Positions 25,007 to 33,798 are shown, counted from the stretch's first letter. The stretch: DNA of 64,000 bases from Streptomyces bungoensis (GCF_001514215.1 NZ_KQ948852.1:646747-710746), one strand, 5' to 3'. Program-made: numbers and translations. The notes: a model not told the origin generated them from the sequence alone.

Positions 25007-25777
25007 ATGACTCGCTTCCGCGATCGAGTGGCGATCGTCACCGGCGCCGGTGGTCCCGACGGCATCGGCATGGCTGTCGCCCGGGGACTGGCGGCGGAAG
25101 GCTGCCGGGTGGTCCTGGGGGCGACGTCCGAGCGGATACACCAGCGTGCGGCGGAGATCGGTGAGGCCGCCGTCGGTGTGGTGGCCGACCTGACCGCCGA
25201 AGAAGGCGCGGACGCCCTGGTGCGGGCGGCGCTGCGACGGTGGGACCGGCTGGATGTGCTGGTGAACAACGCCGGTATGACGTCGGTGACGTCGGGCTGG
25301 GACGCCGAGGAGGACGTCGCCGCCCTGTCGCTCGCCGACTGGAACGCGGCGCTCGCCCGCAACCTCACGACGGCCTTCCTGATGTCCCGGGCGGCGGTCC
25401 CCGTCATGCGGGCAGCCGGTTACGGCCGGATCGTCTCCGTCGGCTCCACCACCGGCACGGTCAACGCGATGCCGGGACAGGCCACCTACACCGCGGCGAA
25501 GGCGGGCCTGGTCGGGCTGTCCCGGGCGCTCGCCCTGGAGGTCGTCGGAGACGGCATCACGGTGAACGTCGTGGCGCCCGGTTATGTGGCGACCGGCTCG
25601 CAGTCGGCTTTCGAGGCGGAGGCCGCGGCAGCGGGTCCCCCGGGGCGCAGCGGGACGCCCGAGGAGATCGCCGCTTGCGTGGCGTTCCTGGCGCACGAGT
25701 CGGCCTCGTTCGTCACCGGCGCGGTCCTCGTGGCCGACGGCGGCCACAGCCTCCCGGAAACCTGGCCGAGGACCTGA
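25007..25777 (+). CDS. Short-chain dehydrogenase/reductase
   Basis: A 256-residue classical SDR with a slightly unusual cofactor loop (TGAGGPDGIGMAVA), NNAGMTSV, Ser in SVGSTTG, and YTAAKAGLVGL with the catalytic Tyr/Lys. The end GAVLVADGG is standard. ATG 25007 is preferred over 24983 because a purine-rich AGAGGG lies nearby and the conserved start MTRFRDRVAIVTGA follows. It stands alone, so its substrate (probably a 3-hydroxyacyl or sugar-type compound) cannot be inferred. Confidence 0.87.
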   Translation: MTRFRDRVAIVTGAGGPDGIGMAVARGLAAEGCRVVLGATSERIHQRAAEIGEAAVGVVADLTAEEGADALVRAALRRWDRLDVLVNNAGMTSVTSGWDAEEDVAALSLADWNAALARNLTTAFLMSRAAVPVMRAAGYGRIVSVGSTTGTVNAMPGQATYTAAKAGLVGLSRALALEVVGDGITVNVVAPGYVATGSQSAFEAEAAAAGPPGRSGTPEEIAACVAFLAHESASFVTGAVLVADGGHSLPETWPRT

Positions 25778-25818
25778 CCTCGTCGGTCAGATCGATGAGC
25801 GCGTTCCTCCGCCGCAGG

Positions 25819-26043
25819 TCACAGGAGACCGGGAGAGACGTTGCCGCCGGGCAGCTGAGGCTGCTGCGGCGGGCGGGCGCCGGGCCAGGGCGCGGAGGGC
25901 AGCACGCGCGACAGCTCGTGGCGCACGCGGTCGGCTTCGGCACGAGCCTGAGTCGGCACGTCACCCCGTTCCGCGACCAGGCGGTTGAAGATGGGGGTTT
26001 CCTGGAACACGCTGGCATCCGCCTTCTGAGGTTGACGCGGCAC
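25819..26043 (-). CDS. Small hypothetical protein, possible mobile-element remnant
   Basis: A 74-residue frame on the minus strand, the only supportable gene in the 483-base gap 25778-26260. ETPIFNRLVAERGDVPTQARAEADRVRHEL reads like a compact helical protein, and its third positions are GC-rich, as in real Streptomyces genes. I have an impression that similar ETPIFxxLVAERGDVP peptides occur near integrative elements, but cannot verify it. The start is GTG 26043 without a clear ribosome site; a GTG 11 codons later is possible. A GCCGGGGC/GCCCCGGC hairpin (26100-26118) lies upstream. Confidence 0.4.
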   Translation of the reverse strand: MPRQPQKADASVFQETPIFNRLVAERGDVPTQARAEADRVRHELSRVLPSAPWPGARPPQQPQLPGGNVSPGLL

Positions 26044-26260
26044 GGCAACCGCCGAGCTGCGAGCCGATCATGTGACGGACCGAGTATCCAATGCCGCGAG
26101 CCGGGGCGGAGCCCCGGCACGGTGGCGGGGCGCGGGGCGGCGCGGCTCGCGGCCGCCGCACGCCGGGACGGCGGGGATCCGGGTGACGTTCTGAACAGGC
26201 GGTGCCCGCAGGCCGTACCCCTGTACGTCACGAAGAGCTCCGCGGAAGGGGAACCCCCAC

Positions 26261-26767
26261 ATGACCAGCGCCTCGCCTCAGCCCGCACCGGGACCGGCCC
26301 GCCGTACCGTCGTGGCGGCGGCCGGAGCGGCCGGGCTCGCCGCCGCGCTGACCGCCTGCGGTTCGAGCGACGACGACTCCTCGAAGAACGTCACCACCGG
26401 CTCCGGTGCCTCCGGCTCGACCGGCTCGACCGGGGCCGGGTCCGCCGGCGGCGCCTCCGAGGACACCGGCTCGGCCGGGGGCACGGCCCTCGCCAAGACC
26501 TCGGACATCCCCGAGGGCGGCGGCAAGATATTCAAGGACAAGGGAGTCGTGGTCACGCAGCCGACGGCGGGCACCTACAAGGCGTTCTCCGCCAAGTGCA
26601 CCCACCAGGGCTGCGCGGTGGGCAGCGTCACGGGCGGCGTGATCGTGTGCCCGTGCCACAACAGCCACTTCTCCGTCGCCGACGGCAGCGTCAAGCACGG
26701 GCCCGCCACCCAGCCGCTGGCCGCCGAGAAGATCACCGTCTCCGGTGACGAGATCAAGCTGGCCTGA
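26261..26767 (+). CDS. Rieske [2Fe-2S] lipoprotein
   Basis: A 168-residue exported Rieske protein. ARRTVVAAAGAAGLAAALTACG is a Tat-like signal (twin Arg) ending in lipobox LTAC, so it is probably a Tat-exported lipoprotein. A Ser/Gly-rich linker follows, then the cluster motifs CTHQGC and CPCHNSHF (2 Cys, 2 His). The C-terminal SVKHGPATQPL matches the Pro loop. Unlike QcrA it lacks three N-terminal membrane helices and no bc1 genes are nearby, so it is an orphan electron-transfer protein at the cell surface. The ATG is 26261, with GGAAGGGGAA upstream. Confidence 0.9.
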   Translation: MTSASPQPAPGPARRTVVAAAGAAGLAAALTACGSSDDDSSKNVTTGSGASGSTGSTGAGSAGGASEDTGSAGGTALAKTSDIPEGGGKIFKDKGVVVTQPTAGTYKAFSAKCTHQGCAVGSVTGGVIVCPCHNSHFSVADGSVKHGPATQPLAAEKITVSGDEIKLA

Positions 26768-26775
26768 GCCGGTCC

Positions 26776-26814
26776 GGCCCGCCGGCGCGGCCGAGGGGAC
26801 GCAGCCGGCGGGCC
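26776..26814 (+). terminator. Terminator after the Rieske gene
   Basis: GGCCCGCCGGC (26776-26786) pairs perfectly with GCCGGCGGGCC (26804-26814) over a 17-base loop, 9 bases after the Rieske stop. A GC-rich hairpin without T-run. Confidence 0.65.
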
Positions 26815-26952
26815 CGCCCGCGACGGCGAGCGAGCGGCGCGCCGGGCTTCGCGCAGGACGGCGTGACGCCCCCTCGCCGCTGATGCCAGGAGGTGGGCGG
26901 TGAGAGCGACCACATCGGGGCGCGGGCGGGAGCCGACCCGTTCCCTTCTCTG

Positions 26953-27001
26953 ACGTGATGCCAGAGGATCGGCCGCAGCCGGACGTTCTCTGGCATCACG
27001 T
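26953..27001. promoter_or_regulatory. 14-bp inverted repeat before the PPOX gene
   Basis: ACGTGATGCCAGAG (26953-26966) and CTCTGGCATCACGT (26988-27001) are perfect inverted copies separated by 21 bases, ending 18 bases before the ATG at 27020. A partial third copy, TGATGCCAGGAGG, occurs near 26882. It could be a dimeric operator or a leader hairpin that hides the ribosome site. The rest of the gap 26815-26952 holds nothing I can name. Confidence 0.55.
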
Positions 27002-27019
27002 GGGAGAAGAGGGGGCCGT

Positions 27020-27490
27020 ATGACCGTCACGCAGCAGCGCCGGGGCCGGAAGATCATGATGACGCCCGGGGAGCTGGACGAGTTCCTGACCAGCCAGCGC
27101 ACCTGCCGGGTCGCGACCGTCTCGGCGGACGGCGCACCGCACGTGAGCGCCCTGTGGTTCGCCTGGGACGGCACATCGCTGTGGCTGTACTCGGTGGTGC
27201 GCAGCAGGCGCTGGGCCCAGCTGCGCCGCGATCCGCGGGTGGCGGTGGTGGTCGACTCGGGCGAGGAGTACGACCAGTTGCGCGGCGTCGAGCTGTCCGG
27301 GCGGGTGGAGTTCGTGGGCGAGGTGCCGCGCACCGGGGAGCTGTGCGCCGAACTCGACACGGCGGAGACGCTGTTCGCCCGCAAGAACTTCGGCCTGGAC
27401 GAGATGCCGCACGACGGACGGCACGCCTGGGCCCGGCTCACCCCGGAGCGGATCGTCTCCTGGGACTTCCGGAAGCTGGGAGCTGTCTAG
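27020..27490 (+). CDS. PPOX-family flavin/F420-dependent enzyme
   Basis: A 156-residue split beta-barrel protein. FLTSQRTCRVATVSADGAPHVSALWFAWDG and LRRDPRVAVVVDSGEEYDQLRGVELSGRVEFV are characteristic of the pyridoxamine-phosphate-oxidase-like/F420-binding family in actinobacteria, which reduces or binds small quinone-like or pigment compounds. A substrate is not visible. It starts at ATG 27020 after GGGGG. Its stop shares the CTAG tetramer with the stop of the convergent LysR gene. A long inverted repeat just upstream suggests dedicated regulation. Confidence 0.84.
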   Translation: MTVTQQRRGRKIMMTPGELDEFLTSQRTCRVATVSADGAPHVSALWFAWDGTSLWLYSVVRSRRWAQLRRDPRVAVVVDSGEEYDQLRGVELSGRVEFVGEVPRTGELCAELDTAETLFARKNFGLDEMPHDGRHAWARLTPERIVSWDFRKLGAV

Positions 27491-28434
27491 AGCCCCTCGC
27501 CCCGCCCCTCGCCCCGCCGATCGTCCTGCTCCTGGCCCAGCTGCCGGGCCGCCGCACGCAGGGCCCCGACCGCCGCGCGGATCGAGGGGCGGCGGTCGGC
27601 GTCCGCGCGCCAGACGACGTAGACGTGGCGCCGCACGCGCTGCCTGAGCGGGATCATGACGATGCCGCTCGGCACCGGGTGGCGGCCCAGCAGCGGTGCG
27701 ATGCACACGCCCAGGCCGGCGGCGACGAGCCCCAGCTGGGTGTGGGTCTCGCCGGCGCGGTGGCCGACGATGGGCTCGATGCCCTTCGAGCGCAGCGTGA
27801 ACATCAGCCACTCGTGGCAGAACTCGCCCTCGCCCCAGGTGATCCACTCGTCCTCGGCGAACTCGGCGAGGTCCACCTCGTCCCGGTCCGCGAGCCGGTG
27901 CCCCGCGGGCATCGCGACGTCGGCCGGATCGTCCAGCAGCGCGGCCTTGACCAGGCCGTCGGGCACCGGCATCGGCTTGTTGTACCAGTCGAGGACGACC
28001 GCGAGGTCGAGGTCGCCGCGGACGACACCGGCCACCCCGTTCTCCGGTTCCAGCTCGCTCGAGCGCACCCGCAGCCCCGGGTGCTCGGCGCGCAGGGCGG
28101 CGAGCGCGGCCGGGAACAGGCCGCGGGCGGCGGTCGGGAACGCCGACAGCCGCAGTTCGCCGACGACCTGGCCGCGGTGCGCCTCCAGGTCGGACTGGGC
28201 CAGCTCGACCTGGGAGAGGATGCGGGCGGCGTGCTCGGACAGCAGCCGCCCGGCGTCCGTGAGCCGCACGCCCCGCCCGTTCCGGGCGAGCAGTTGCTGG
28301 CCGGCCTCCCGCTCCAGCTTGCCCAGCTGCTGGGAGACGGCGGAGGTGGTGACGTGCAGCGCGTCCGCGGCGGCGCTCACCGAGCCGTGCCGGGCGAGGG
28401 CGTCCAGGGTGCGCAGGCGCTCCAGGTTCAACAT
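27487..28434 (-). CDS. LysR family transcriptional regulator
   Basis: A 315-residue regulator. Residues 1-60 are the winged HTH (MLNLERLRTLDALARHGSVSAAADALHVTTSAVSQQLGKLE), followed by the linker helix and a periplasmic-binding-like effector domain. The ATG at 28434 is unambiguous. It is divergent from an EamA exporter with only 75 bases between starts, the standard arrangement for LysR control of a neighbour, so it probably activates the exporter in response to its substrate. The C-terminus ends in an Arg/Gly-rich tail. Confidence 0.92.
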   Translation of the reverse strand: MLNLERLRTLDALARHGSVSAAADALHVTTSAVSQQLGKLEREAGQQLLARNGRGVRLTDAGRLLSEHAARILSQVELAQSDLEAHRGQVVGELRLSAFPTAARGLFPAALAALRAEHPGLRVRSSELEPENGVAGVVRGDLDLAVVLDWYNKPMPVPDGLVKAALLDDPADVAMPAGHRLADRDEVDLAEFAEDEWITWGEGEFCHEWLMFTLRSKGIEPIVGHRAGETHTQLGLVAAGLGVCIAPLLGRHPVPSGIVMIPLRQRVRRHVYVVWRADADRRPSIRAAVGALRAAARQLGQEQDDRRGEGRGEGL

Positions 28435-28509
28435 GTAAGCGATTCTAAGAGGTACCGGGTGTGAATTCTCGATTGTGCTACGAAGTGGGCCTCCCGCATC
28501 GTGGACGGC

Positions 28510-29448
28510 ATGAGCACCGTCGCCGCCACCCGGACCCAGTCCCCCGCCCCCGCCCGCCCCCGTCCCCGCCTCGGCTGGCGGCTGCGCTTCGGCGCCCTGT
28601 CCCTGATCTGGGGCTTCAGCTTCCTGCTGATCAAGGTGGGCACGGAGAGCTACGCGCCGTTCCAGGTCACCCTGGGCCGGCTGGTCTTCGGCACGGCGGT
28701 CCTGGTGGCGGCGATGGCCGTGAAGCGGGAGCGGCTGCCGCGCGGGGCCCGGCTGTGGGGGCACATGGCGGTCGCCGCGTTCTTCCTGAACGCCCTGCCG
28801 TTCTCCCTCTTCGCGTACTCCGAACTGACCATCCCGTCCACGCTCGCCGGCATCTGCAACGCCACCTCGCCGCTGTGGGGCATGGCGCTGTCCATGGTCG
28901 CGCTCTCCGAGGACCGGCCCACGCGGGTCCGTGTCGCCGGTCTGGGCCTGGGTTTCCTCGGGGTGCTCACGGTGCTGGGGGCCTGGCAGGGGTTCCACGG
29001 GCTGGACGCCCGGGGCACGGCCATGGCGCTGCTGGCCTCGCTGAGCTACCCGGTGGGGTGGATCTACGTGCGGCGCACGCTGGCCGGGTCCGGGAACTCG
29101 CATCTGTCCATGACGGGGGCGCAGTTGCTGCTGGCCACCGTGCAACTGGCCGTGGTGACGCCGCTGTTCACCTCCGTGCCGGCGCACTTCGCGCTGGTCC
29201 CGCTGCTGGCGGTAGCGGCGCTCGGTGCGCTGGGGACGGGGCTGGCGGTGCTCGTCCAGTACGGGCTGGTCGCCGAGGTCGGGCCCACGACGGCGCAGAT
29301 GGTCACCTACTTCATCCCGGTCATCGCCACGGCCGCGGGCGTGGCGATCCTCGGGGAGTCGCTGCGCTGGACCACCCCGGTGGGAGCGGTGATCGTCCTC
29401 GCGGGGGCGGCTCTGACCCAGGTGAAGCCGAAGGGCGGCGCCTCCTGA
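28510..29448 (+). CDS. EamA/DMT family transporter
   Basis: About 312 residues with ten predicted membrane helices in two EamA repeats (LSLIWGFSFLLIKVG at the first; ALLASLSYPVGWIYVRR opening the second). DMT exporters move amino acids, nucleosides or small metabolites out of the cell. ATG 28510 is used; a GTG three codons upstream is possible. It is divergent from, and presumably controlled by, the LysR gene. The specific cargo is unknown. Confidence 0.88.
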   Translation: MSTVAATRTQSPAPARPRPRLGWRLRFGALSLIWGFSFLLIKVGTESYAPFQVTLGRLVFGTAVLVAAMAVKRERLPRGARLWGHMAVAAFFLNALPFSLFAYSELTIPSTLAGICNATSPLWGMALSMVALSEDRPTRVRVAGLGLGFLGVLTVLGAWQGFHGLDARGTAMALLASLSYPVGWIYVRRTLAGSGNSHLSMTGAQLLLATVQLAVVTPLFTSVPAHFALVPLLAVAALGALGTGLAVLVQYGLVAEVGPTTAQMVTYFIPVIATAAGVAILGESLRWTTPVGAVIVLAGAALTQVKPKGGAS

Positions 29449-29495
29449 CGCCTCGAAGGCGGACCGGCCCTGTCAGCCTTCCGACGGCTCGGGGG

Positions 29496-29512
29496 TAGAC
29501 CGGCGCGGTCTA
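29496..29512. terminator. Bidirectional terminator between EamA and MocR genes
   Basis: TAGACCG-GCG-CGGTCTA forms a 7-bp stem overlapping the stop codon of the convergent MocR gene and lying about 50 bases after the EamA stop. Short but symmetrical and well placed. Confidence 0.45.
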
Positions 29513-30850
29513 GACGTAGGTGCGCGCCGGTGCCGGGCCGATCGCCGCCGCCACCGCCTCCGCCAGGGGGGCGGCCTCGCGCGGGGTCAGGGTCGAGACC
29601 GTGATGCGGATGCCGGGGGGCGAGGCCAGGCGGAACCGGGCTCCTGGGGCGACCGCCCAGCCGCCGTGCAGGAGGCGGGCCACGGCGCCCGTCTCGTCGG
29701 GGACCGGCACCCACACGTTCATGCCGGTGCGGCCGTGCGCCGTGACACCCCGCTCGGCCAGCGCCCCGATCAGGGCCTCCCGGCGGGCGCCGTACGAGGC
29801 CGCCACCGCGCGCGTGTCCACCGCGCCGTCGGCCCACAGCCGCACCACCGCCCGCTGGACGAGCCGGCTCACCCACCCGGGGCCCAGCCGCTGCCGCCCG
29901 CGCACGCGGTCGACGGTGACGGCGTCGCCGGTGAACACCGCCAGGCGCAGGTCGGGGCCCCAGGCCTTGGCGACGGACCGTACGAAGGCCCAGTGGCGAG
30001 TGGCTCCGGCGAGGGGGTGCAGGGGTACGTCGACGATGCCGTGGCCGTGGTCGTCCTCGATCAGCAGGGTCCCGGGGGCCTCCCGGAGCACGGCCCGCAG
30101 CGCACGCGCGCGGGGGGCGGTCACGGCGGCACCGGTCGGGTTCTGCGCCCGGTCGGTGACGATCAGGGCGAGGGCCCCGGAGTCCAGCGCCCGGCGGACG
30201 TCGTCGGGGCGGGGCCCCTCGTCGTCGACGCCGACCGGGACCGTGCGCAGGCCGAGCGCGGGGACGAGGTCGAGCAGGCTGCCCCACCCGGGGTCCTCCA
30301 CCGCGACCGCGTCACCGGGCTTGAGATGCGCCGCGAGGACCCGCTCCACGACGTCGAGCGAGCCGGAGGCCACCGCCACGGGGCCGTCCGGCACCGCGTC
30401 GGCGTCCAGGGCGGCACGGGCGAGGCGCGCCAGTTCCGGTTCGACGTGGTCGTCGCCGTACAGCACGGGCGCGCGGTCGCTCAGGGCGGCGGCGGCCGCG
30501 AACGCCTCGGCCAGCGGCGGCAGGAGCGCGGGGTCCGGGTTGCCGTCGGCCAGGTCCCGGACGCCCTCGGGGACGTCCACCCGGATCCGCTCGCGGCCGG
30601 TCGTGGCCGGCTTCGGCCGGACTCTGCTGCCCCGGCGCCCCGCGGTCTCGATCACCCCGCGCTCGCGCAGGGTGCGGTAGGCGGCCGCGACCGTGTTCGG
30701 GTTCACCCCGAGGCGGGCCGCCAACTCCCGCATGGGCGGCAGCGTTTGGCCCGGCTCCAGCTCACCGGCGCCGACGGCCCGCTCCACGTCGGCCGCGATC
30801 TCCGCTGCGCCCCGGCCCTGGATCCGATACTCTCCTAGCACAAACCACAT
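29510..30850 (-). CDS. MocR-type regulator (GntR HTH fused to aminotransferase fold)
   Basis: A 446-residue fusion. A GntR winged HTH spans about 1-80 (LPPMRELAARLGVNPNTVAAAYRTLRERGVIET). A class I aminotransferase-like domain fills the rest, with DRAQNPTGAAVTAPRA and the PLP-lysine region RSVAKAWGPDLRLAVF. MocR proteins bind PLP and often regulate vitamin B6 or amino acid genes. Here the divergent gene is a PPOX-fold protein (pyridoxamine oxidase superfamily), which fits that theme. ATG 30850 lacks a ribosome site and abuts the palindrome at 30853, suggesting a leaderless start. Confidence 0.9.
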   Translation of the reverse strand: MWFVLGEYRIQGRGAAEIAADVERAVGAGELEPGQTLPPMRELAARLGVNPNTVAAAYRTLRERGVIETAGRRGSRVRPKPATTGRERIRVDVPEGVRDLADGNPDPALLPPLAEAFAAAAALSDRAPVLYGDDHVEPELARLARAALDADAVPDGPVAVASGSLDVVERVLAAHLKPGDAVAVEDPGWGSLLDLVPALGLRTVPVGVDDEGPRPDDVRRALDSGALALIVTDRAQNPTGAAVTAPRARALRAVLREAPGTLLIEDDHGHGIVDVPLHPLAGATRHWAFVRSVAKAWGPDLRLAVFTGDAVTVDRVRGRQRLGPGWVSRLVQRAVVRLWADGAVDTRAVAASYGARREALIGALAERGVTAHGRTGMNVWVPVPDETGAVARLLHGGWAVAPGARFRLASPPGIRITVSTLTPREAAPLAEAVAAAIGPAPARTYV

Positions 30851-30852
30851 TA

Positions 30853-30864
30853 TGCACTAGTGCA
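30853..30864. promoter_or_regulatory. Palindrome in the 26-base MocR/PPOX gap, probable MocR operator
   Basis: TGCACTAGTGCA is a perfect 12-bp palindrome lying between the MocR ATG (30850) and the PPOX ATG (30877). With so little space it must overlap or abut both transcription starts, so a bound regulator would control both genes. Confidence 0.6.
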
Positions 30865-30876
30865 ATGGAGAACGCC

Positions 30877-31548
30877 ATGCAGGGGACCCAGGAGCCCGCC
30901 GCCTACACCCCGACCGACCGCACCGTGCCCACCCGGTCCGCGAACCGGGCGTCGTACGACAGGGACCTGGTGCACGCGATACTCGACGAGGGGTACGTCT
31001 GCCACCTCGGCTTCGTGCGGGACGGCGCCCCGGTGGTGCTGCCGACGCTGTACGGGCGGGTCGGCGAGCGGCTCTACGTGCACGGCTCCACGGGGTCGCG
31101 GCCGCTGCGCATGACGGGCGAGGCCGACCCGGGCCTGCCCGTCTGCCTGACGGTCACGCACGTCGACGGCCTGGTGCTGGCCCGGTCCGCCTTCCACCAC
31201 TCGATCAACTACCGCTCGGTGGTGGTCCACGGCGTCGCGCACGAGGTGACCGACCCCGAGGAGCGGCGGCTGGCCCTGGACGCGCTCGTGGACCACGTCG
31301 TACCGGGCCGGGCCGCCGACTCCCGGCCCGCGAACAAGAAGGAGCTGGCCGCCACCGCGGTCATCCGGCTCGACCTCGACGAGGTCTCGGCGAAGGTCCG
31401 CGGCGGCGGCGCGAACGACGAGTCCGAGGACCTGTCGCTGCCGCACTGGGCGGGCGTCGTCCCGCTCCGCAGGGGCTACGACACCCCGGTCCCCAACGCC
31501 GACCTGGCGCCCGGCATCGAGCTCCCGGACTACCTGACGGCGCGGTGA
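30877..31548 (+). CDS. PPOX-family FMN-binding protein
   Basis: A 223-residue split-barrel protein. ILDEGYVCHLGFVRDGAPVVLPTLYGRVGERLYVHGS opens the FMN-binding fold, and NYRSVVVHGVAHEVTDPEERRLALDAL follows. It belongs to the pyridoxamine 5'-phosphate oxidase-related family, not to PdxH itself. ATG 30877 is preceded by GGAG at good spacing; 30865 is a weaker in-frame choice. It is divergent from a PLP-type MocR regulator, so it may act in B6 salvage or detoxification, but the substrate is unproved. Confidence 0.85.
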   Translation: MQGTQEPAAYTPTDRTVPTRSANRASYDRDLVHAILDEGYVCHLGFVRDGAPVVLPTLYGRVGERLYVHGSTGSRPLRMTGEADPGLPVCLTVTHVDGLVLARSAFHHSINYRSVVVHGVAHEVTDPEERRLALDALVDHVVPGRAADSRPANKKELAATAVIRLDLDEVSAKVRGGGANDESEDLSLPHWAGVVPLRRGYDTPVPNADLAPGIELPDYLTAR

Positions 31549-31558
31549 GTCCCGCCCG

Positions 31559-32503
31559 TCAGGGGGCCAGGGGGGCCATCCGCCGGTGCCCGCGGGCCTC
31601 GCTCAGCGCCAGACCCGCGACCGCGCCGAGCAGCAGCAGGGTGCCCGTCACCGTGGCCGCCGTGAGGTGCTCGCCGAGCAGCAGGACGGCGAGCACGGCG
31701 GCGGTGACCGGCTCCAGCAGCATGATCACGGACACGGTGGCGGACCGCACGACGGCCGCCCCCGCGAAGTACAGGCCGTAGGCGAGGGCCGTCGGGACCG
31801 ACGCGATGTACGCGAGCAGCACGAGCATCCGCACCGGGTGGCCGGTGTGCGGGTACAGCCCCTCGGCCAGGGCGAAGGGCAGCAGGCAGAGCGCGGTGAC
31901 CCCGAAGGCCCCGATGGTGGTGCCGGAGGCGTCGGCGCGGCCGTCGCGGCCCCAGCGCCGGGTCAGCAGGGTCATGGCGCAGTAGCCTGCCGCCGACAGC
32001 AGGGCGTACAGCACGCCCGTCGGCCGGACGGTGGCCTGCGAGCCGCCGAGGGTCAGGACGGCCAGCCCGGCCAGGGCTCCGGCGACGGCGAGCAGTCCGC
32101 CCGTGCCGAGCCGCTCCCCCATGGTGAGCCGGGCGCCGAGCGCGATGAGGACCGGGCCGGCACCGAGGGTGACGACCGTCGCCACGGCGAGCCCGGTCGA
32201 GGCCACGGCCGCGAAGTAGGCGGTCTGGAAGACGGCCAGGCCGAGACCCGTGGCGACGGCCTTGGCGATCCGGCGACGCAGGGGTTCGGCGGCGGCCGGG
32301 CGGGCCCGGGAACGCAGCAGGCGGTCCGCCAGCAGCAGGACGAGTCCGGCGGCGCACCGCCAGAAGGAGAGTGTGAAGGCGCCCATGTCGCCGGTCCGGT
32401 AGACCAGGGAGGCGGCGGCGCCCACGGTGCCCCAGGTGGCACCGGTGACGATCAGGTAGAGCAGGCCACGCCCGACGGGCAGGCCGGCAGCGGTGTTCGG
32501 CAC
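31559..32503 (-). CDS. EamA/DMT family transporter
   Basis: About 314 residues with ten membrane helices in two EamA units ([41 protein letters not shown]). GTG 32503 is chosen because GGAGAA lies 7 bases upstream. A longer frame to 32596 would add a soluble leader through the hairpin region. It follows another EamA gene on the same strand with a 194-base gap containing a terminator-like hairpin, so the two may be independently expressed. Probably a metabolite exporter. Confidence 0.86.
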   Translation of the reverse strand: MPNTAAGLPVGRGLLYLIVTGATWGTVGAAASLVYRTGDMGAFTLSFWRCAAGLVLLLADRLLRSRARPAAAEPLRRRIAKAVATGLGLAVFQTAYFAAVASTGLAVATVVTLGAGPVLIALGARLTMGERLGTGGLLAVAGALAGLAVLTLGGSQATVRPTGVLYALLSAAGYCAMTLLTRRWGRDGRADASGTTIGAFGVTALCLLPFALAEGLYPHTGHPVRMLVLLAYIASVPTALAYGLYFAGAAVVRSATVSVIMLLEPVTAAVLAVLLLGEHLTAATVTGTLLLLGAVAGLALSEARGHRRMAPLAP

Positions 32504-32601
32504 GAGGGTTTCTCCGCAGAAGCGCACCCAGGGGGTGCGGAAGTTCGGGAAGCGGCCCGTTTGAACGGCCGCGCGGACTTCGTCTGCGGGCAGCACCGTC
32601 C

Positions 32602-32624
32602 CGCCCCGCGCCGAGCGCGGGGCG
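32602..32624 (-). terminator. Very stable GC hairpin between two EamA genes
   Basis: CGCCCCGCGC-CGA-GCGCGGGGCG is a perfect 10-bp stem with a 3-base loop. It follows the upstream EamA gene (stop at 32698) and a 13-codon frame (32687-32646) ending PPPAA. Either a plain terminator or an attenuator for the downstream EamA gene. Confidence 0.65.
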
Positions 32625-32697
32625 TGTTCTCTCCGGCGGCCCGCCTCAGGCGGCCGGGGGCGGAAGGACGAGTGCGTGCAGCGGCATGGTGCGCACC

Positions 32698-33702
32698 TTA
32701 GGCAGCCGTTCCCCGGGCGGACAACTCCCTTTCCGCGCCCCCGGCGGCCACCGGATCCGGGGAGCCCTTGGCCGGGGTGGCGGACTGGGCCGTGAAGGCG
32801 CCGACGAGGACGACCGCACCGCCGAACACCTGCGGCGCGGACAGGTGCTCGCCGAGCAGCACCCAGGCCAGCACGGTGGCTATCACCGCCTCCAGGCAGG
32901 CGACGACGCCGGCGACCTGCGGGGACAGCCGCCGCACGGACAGCACGCCGGTGGTGTACGCGGCGACCGTGGCGACGAGCACGATCCAGGCCAGCAGGAC
33001 GAGCGCCGGCACGGTGGTGCCGTTCAGGTGCGCCGGACCGGCGAGCACCGGCCAGTCCATGGCCCAGGGCCGGGCCACGAAGGTCAGCACCACGGCGCCG
33101 ACCAGCAGGCCGTACGCGATGACGCCGAGCGGGTCCGGCGCCTGGTCACCGGCGTCGCTGCCCTGGTCGGACAGGACGAAGTAGCCGACCTGGCAGCAGG
33201 CGGCGCCGAGCGCGAACAGCAGTCCGAGGGCGTCGAAGCCGAGCCCCGACCAGACCTCCACCACGCAGGCAAGCCCCCCGGCCGCGAGCACCACGCCGAG
33301 CGCGGCGGCACGCGTCACGGGCCGCCGCTGCACGAACCGCACCCAGCCGAGCACGAGCGCGGGCGCCAGGTACTCCACGAGCAGCGCCACGCCGACCGGG
33401 ATCCGGGAGAGGGCGGCGAAGTAACAGGCCTGGACACCGGCGACGGCGAGCAGCCCGAACCCGGCGAGCAGCGCGGGGCGGCGGCGCGGCAGCGCCCGGT
33501 GCCGCACGGCGAGCGGCAGCATCACCACGGCGGCGCCCGTCACCCGCAGCCACACGACGTGGAGCGGGTCGAGCCCCGCCTCGATCAGCGGTTTGGCCGC
33601 CACCCCGGACCCGCCGAAGGCCAGCGCGGACACAAGGGCGAGGCCGAGCCCGGCACCCTTGCCGCGGCTGCCCCGGCTGCTCTCAGACGTAAGCACCGGC
33701 AC
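32698..33702 (-). CDS. EamA/DMT family transporter
   Basis: A 334-residue ten-helix exporter with two EamA units. The first opens [29 protein letters not shown]; the second contains [21 protein letters not shown] hydrophilic tail ([25 protein letters not shown]) lies in the cytoplasm. The start at 33702 follows a ribosome-like purine stretch weakly. It is not closely similar to the 31.6 kb EamA protein, so it is not a simple local duplication. Cargo unknown. Confidence 0.86.
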   Translation of the reverse strand: MPVLTSESSRGSRGKGAGLGLALVSALAFGGSGVAAKPLIEAGLDPLHVVWLRVTGAAVVMLPLAVRHRALPRRRPALLAGFGLLAVAGVQACYFAALSRIPVGVALLVEYLAPALVLGWVRFVQRRPVTRAAALGVVLAAGGLACVVEVWSGLGFDALGLLFALGAACCQVGYFVLSDQGSDAGDQAPDPLGVIAYGLLVGAVVLTFVARPWAMDWPVLAGPAHLNGTTVPALVLLAWIVLVATVAAYTTGVLSVRRLSPQVAGVVACLEAVIATVLAWVLLGEHLSAPQVFGGAVVLVGAFTAQSATPAKGSPDPVAAGGAERELSARGTAA

Positions 33703-33798
33703 ATGATGACAGGCGACGACAGGAGCGTCACCCCTGTTGACACCTGTCTCAGCAGCTGGACTGCCGGCGACGGCTCCCGCGGAGCCGTTCGGGGCCGG

